Shown piece by piece: positions 59,848 through 64,000 of a stretch of 64,000 nucleotides of DNA. The notes under the pieces are model-generated. The model did no database searches. It saw only the letters and a list, made by a program, of their open reading frames with translations, and was not told the DNA's origin. Source of the DNA: CBDDEC01 sp965226785 (GTDB lineage: Bacteria; Chloroflexota; Dehalococcoidia; UBA2979); the NCBI GenBank assembly GCA_965226785.1, contig CBDDEC010000004.1, positions 1,178,001-1,242,000 on the forward strand, in the 5' to 3' direction. Position 1 is the stretch's first letter, and each line of letters starts with the position of its first letter. A program made the translations under genes and the position numbers.

Positions 59848-61078
59848 GGTCGAAGCCGAGATCCGACCGGACAGCGTGCGCTGGGGTCCGCAACCGGGCA
59901 ACGAACTCCACCGCGACTACTACAACGTCGGCGGCAACTTTCATCACCTCAACCGCAACAAGAGGGCAGTAGCGATCGACCTGAAAGCGGCGCGCGGGCG
60001 CGAGCTGTTGCTGGACCTCGTCGCCACCAGCGATGTTGTCGCCGAGAACTTCACACCCAGGGTGATCGCGAATCTCGGCCTGAGCTACGAAGACTTGAAA
60101 GCAGCGAATCCGGAGATCATTCTGCTCTCATCCACCGGCTTTGGGCAGAGTGGGCCCTGGCGAAACTACAAGGCGTACGGACCGATCACCGAAGCCGTCG
60201 ACGGGCTCATGCATCTCAGCGGTCACCCCGAGCAGCCGCCGATCCGAGGAGGCGCCGGCGGATGGGGTGTCGCCTTTACCGATGTCGCTGGCGCCTACTA
60301 CGGGACGTATTCGATCCTCGCGGCCCTCGAACATCGCGACCGGACGGGCGAGGGGATGTGGCTCGACCTGTCGCACTACGAAGCAGGCGTAGCGACGGTG
60401 CCTGAGGCGATGCTGGAGTATGAATTCAACGGTCGCGTCCTCGATCGCATCGGCAACCGAGACGCGGCGCGCTGTCCGCAAGGCGTGTATCCGGCGGCAG
60501 CGGATGACTCGTGGGTCGCGATCTCGGTGGCGTCCGATCGAGAGTTCGCCTCGATGTGCGGCATCCTGGGGATCGAGGTCGGCACCTTCGCGACGACCAC
60601 GGCTCGCCGAGCCAACGAGGATGAGCTCGACCGAATGATCGCGGACACGACGGAGACCTGGGACGCACATCAGCTCACGAAGGCGTTGCAGGAAGCAGGA
60701 GTCGAGGCGACCGAGGTGGCAAGCCCGATGGAGGTGTGGGGCGACCCGCAGCTCAAGTACCGAGGCTGGGTCCAGGCCACGGCGCCACCGAAGTACGCGC
60801 CGGAGATCGGCGTACGGCCGTTCCCGCGTAGCGCCTGGAGAATGTCGCATAGCGAAGCCGAGACAGCGCCCGCGCCGGCGTTCGGACAGCACACCCGCGA
60901 GGTGTTGACCGAAGTCCTCGGGCTCGATGACCGAACGATCGATGCTCTGTACGAGGAACGCGTGCTCGCCGAGCAACCGCGCGATGGGCTGGTCAATCCT
61001 CGCCCGCTCGCCCTCGGCGAGGCGCTCGCCGAGGGCCGTCTCCGCGAGATCGATGGTCGTTACCGATCGCGATTCTGA
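59786..61078 (+). CDS. Class III CoA-transferase (CaiB/BaiF), C-terminal half of the frameshifted two-domain gene
   Basis: A second CaiB/BaiF domain: the conserved start PLEGVRILELGMVFVLPLAITPLAALGADVIKVEAE begins at 59756, upstream of the first ATG (59786), and its frame has no ATG/GTG/TTG after the previous stop. Downstream are HLNRNKRAVAIDLKAARGRELLLDLV, ENFTPRVIANLGLSYEDL, LLSSTGFGQSGPWRNYKAYGP, LDLSHYEAGVAT and AFGQHTREVLTEVLGL. This strongly suggests fusion to the upstream domain through a one-base frameshift. Such enzymes move CoA between acids, for example activating a substrate for beta-oxidation. The C-terminal 50 residues are poorly conserved. Confidence 0.88.
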   Translation: MVFVLPLAITPLAALGADVIKVEAEIRPDSVRWGPQPGNELHRDYYNVGGNFHHLNRNKRAVAIDLKAARGRELLLDLVATSDVVAENFTPRVIANLGLSYEDLKAANPEIILLSSTGFGQSGPWRNYKAYGPITEAVDGLMHLSGHPEQPPIRGGAGGWGVAFTDVAGAYYGTYSILAALEHRDRTGEGMWLDLSHYEAGVATVPEAMLEYEFNGRVLDRIGNRDAARCPQGVYPAAADDSWVAISVASDREFASMCGILGIEVGTFATTTARRANEDELDRMIADTTETWDAHQLTKALQEAGVEATEVASPMEVWGDPQLKYRGWVQATAPPKYAPEIGVRPFPRSAWRMSHSEAETAPAPAFGQHTREVLTEVLGLDDRTIDALYEERVLAEQPRDGLVNPRPLALGEALAEGRLREIDGRYRSRF

Positions 61079-61317
61079 GAAAGTAGCAGAGCGCAGTTTG
61101 TGTGCGCTCTGGTGAGCCTTCCACGCAGACGTCACGCTCGAGGAGCTGCGAGCGTTCACGGCAATGTCCGCGCGGGCGGCCGGTCCAGGAGTGCCGAAAT
61201 CACACCAGAAGTCATTTCAGACTTGGTGCCCGCCTCACAAGCTCGCCCACCGAAGCCGACCATGGCATCGCATTCGTGATTGGCCTAGGGTCAGGCCGCG
61301 ACAAGAGGAGGCAGCAG

Positions 61318-61758
61318 ATGTCTGACAACGAGAACAAGGCAGCTGTCGGACGCGGCATCGAGATGGTGAACGAGGCGGTGCGCTTTCGCCAGGAGCATCC
61401 GGACGACGCAGCGGGGATTCAGCGCAACATTGAAGCGATCGTGGCGCGCCATCTGAATCACATGGGCGACGGCTACACGAACACCTCACCCAGGACTGGA
61501 TTGTGGACCGAAGCCGGGTTCCCGGATCGGCAGTTCACAATCGATGAGCAAATCGCGGAGGGGGACGCCGTCTGGACACGCTACACGGTGCGCGGCACAC
61601 ACCTCGGCGAGTGGGAGGGTCACGCACCCACGGGGAAAGAATTCAGCGTGACCGGGGTCCTGATCCAACGCCTCGAGGACGGCAAGATCGCCGATGACTT
61701 TGACTTCTACGATCACGCGGGGCTAGTGGCGCAGCTTGGCGTCACTGTGGAGAGCTGA
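61318..61758 (+). CDS. SnoaL-like (NTF2-fold) protein
   Basis: 146 residues from ATG 61318, with GGAGG 6 nt upstream. The cone-shaped NTF2 fold is indicated by the HLNHMGDGYTN segment, FTIDEQIAEGDAVWTRYTVRGTHLGEWEGHAPTGKEF, VTGVLIQRLEDGKIADDFDFYDHAGLVAQLGV. It belongs to the SnoaL-like ester-cyclase group found in polyketide clusters, but also widely as small ligand-binding enzymes. No polyketide synthase is near. The upstream 239 bp between the CoA-transferase and this gene hold no other gene. Confidence 0.85.
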   Translation: MSDNENKAAVGRGIEMVNEAVRFRQEHPDDAAGIQRNIEAIVARHLNHMGDGYTNTSPRTGLWTEAGFPDRQFTIDEQIAEGDAVWTRYTVRGTHLGEWEGHAPTGKEFSVTGVLIQRLEDGKIADDFDFYDHAGLVAQLGVTVES

Positions 61759-61819
61759 ACGCGCCACCAAAGCCGATGCGACCTAATCGATGTTGGCGTG
61801 CATGGGAGAGGCGTCGAAT

Positions 61820-62302
61820 GTGAACGCCGAGCTGGAGCAGTACGCCAACCAACTCACTCGTCTCCTGGAGCGCGTGGCGCACGAGGTCGAGCAGCTGAGC
61901 GTGGCGGAGTTGAACTGGCGTCCGCCCGCGCCTGAGACCAGCAGCGTCTACGTGATCGCCTCACACATTGTCGGCATGCTCGAAGCATGGGTCCTGGGTA
62001 TGGCAGCCGAGCACGAGGTAGTGCGCGATCGTGAAGCTGAGTTCTCGTCGTCCGGCGTCGAGCCCGCCGCGCTAGCCGAGGCGGCTCGGGAGTTGTCCGG
62101 GCGTGTGCAGGCGGCGCTCAGCTCGCTGCCTCCCGAAGCGCTTGACGCTGCGCGGAGCCCGGATCCGACACTCTGGGGCACGGGCACAGCCCGCCCGATC
62201 ACGGTGCGGCAGCTACTCGCGTTGTCGAGCGGTCACGCGTACACGCATCTCGGCCATCTCGAGATCACAAGGGATCTCGCCATCACGGCCAAAGCGCGCT
62301 GA
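61820..62302 (+). CDS. DinB-superfamily protein
   Basis: 160 residues. DinB four-helix pattern: ELEQYANQLTRLLERVAHEVEQLSVAELNWRPPAPETSSVYVIASHIVGMLEAW (first His), then PITVRQLLALSSGHAYTHLGHLEITRDLA (His pair). GTG 61820 is chosen because GGGAGAGG lies 8 nt upstream; ATG 61802 and TTG 61790 are in-frame alternatives. Metal-dependent enzyme of unknown substrate, the second DinB-type protein in this window. It is on the same strand as the SnoaL-like gene. Confidence 0.82.
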   Translation: MNAELEQYANQLTRLLERVAHEVEQLSVAELNWRPPAPETSSVYVIASHIVGMLEAWVLGMAAEHEVVRDREAEFSSSGVEPAALAEAARELSGRVQAALSSLPPEALDAARSPDPTLWGTGTARPITVRQLLALSSGHAYTHLGHLEITRDLAITAKAR

Positions 62303-62380
62303 AGACGCGCGCTCAGGCTCGTGAACCAATCGCCGCGACCGATTCGTGAGCGCTGAGTAGTCGCTATCATCACGTTCGCC

Positions 62381-64000
<1,620 letters not shown>

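Overview
This is a high-GC bacterial chromosome segment, densely packed with genes that often overlap by a 4-bp start/stop junction. It holds about 58 protein genes. I saw no rRNA, tRNA, CRISPR array, transposase or prophage. Gene content suggests a Chloroflexota-like lineage (dprA-topA-xer and dnaG-rpoD blocks, a kinase-AAA protein, a DUF3179 protein, SH3/CARDB lipid-anchored-type proteins, an M50-CBS protease and many non-ATG starts). The phylum is an inference, not a proof. Three local anomalies may be assembly or read errors in a metagenome-derived genome: a 29-G run and two frameshifts in simple-sequence tracts.

Layout. 0-24 kb is a housekeeping core: alaS, glmU, a CNNM/CBS transporter-like protein, dprA-topA-hydrolase, xer recombinase-aroQ-Xaa-Pro peptidase-efp-xseA-xseB, a PurN-like formyltransferase, rluB-cmk-plsC-glmS, then ppdK on the opposite strand. 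24-38 kb holds dgt, two tandem SH3b/CARDB surface proteins, dnaG-rpoD, fmdB, a DUF1461 membrane protein divergent from mazG, a thioredoxin-fold protein, uvrD/pcrA, an M50-CBS protease and a DRTGG protein. 38-49 kb is more accessory: a frameshifted HAD phosphatase, a stand-alone PEP-utilising mobile-domain protein, lipoproteins, a c-type cytochrome, a TadG-like protein, a P450-ferredoxin pair, a DUF3179 gene, DUF2203, a tiny glycine-zipper protein and a macro-domain protein. 49-53 kb is a complete frdABCD quinol:fumarate reductase operon of the E. coli subunit type. 53-64 kb is an accessory catabolic cluster: DinB proteins, alpha/beta hydrolase, FAD amine oxidase, DUF3445 heme-dependent N-demethylase-like protein, amidohydrolase, a two-domain class III CoA-transferase split by a frameshift, a SnoaL-like protein, and the 5' part of a kinase-AAA regulator.

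Most striking observation: the DUF3179 gene at 46983-48200 is one continuous frame interrupted by a single in-frame TGA at 47478-47480. That codon sits exactly where the family has the first Cys of its CxxC motif. A 7-bp G-C hairpin with a G-first 6-nt apical loop begins 15 nt after it, with the loop 21 nt after the codon. This is the geometry of a bacterial SECIS element, so the gene is best read as a selenoprotein with a UxxC motif.

Second theme: several genes have a TAnnnT -10 hexamer exactly 6 nt before their ATG/GTG, pointing to leaderless transcription. The mazG and DUF1461 genes are divergent, 20 bp apart, and share overlapping -10 hexamers, so that gap looks like a symmetric bidirectional leaderless promoter. 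cmk appears to start at an AUC codon behind a GGAGG ribosome site, because no ATG/GTG/TTG exists upstream of its P-loop.
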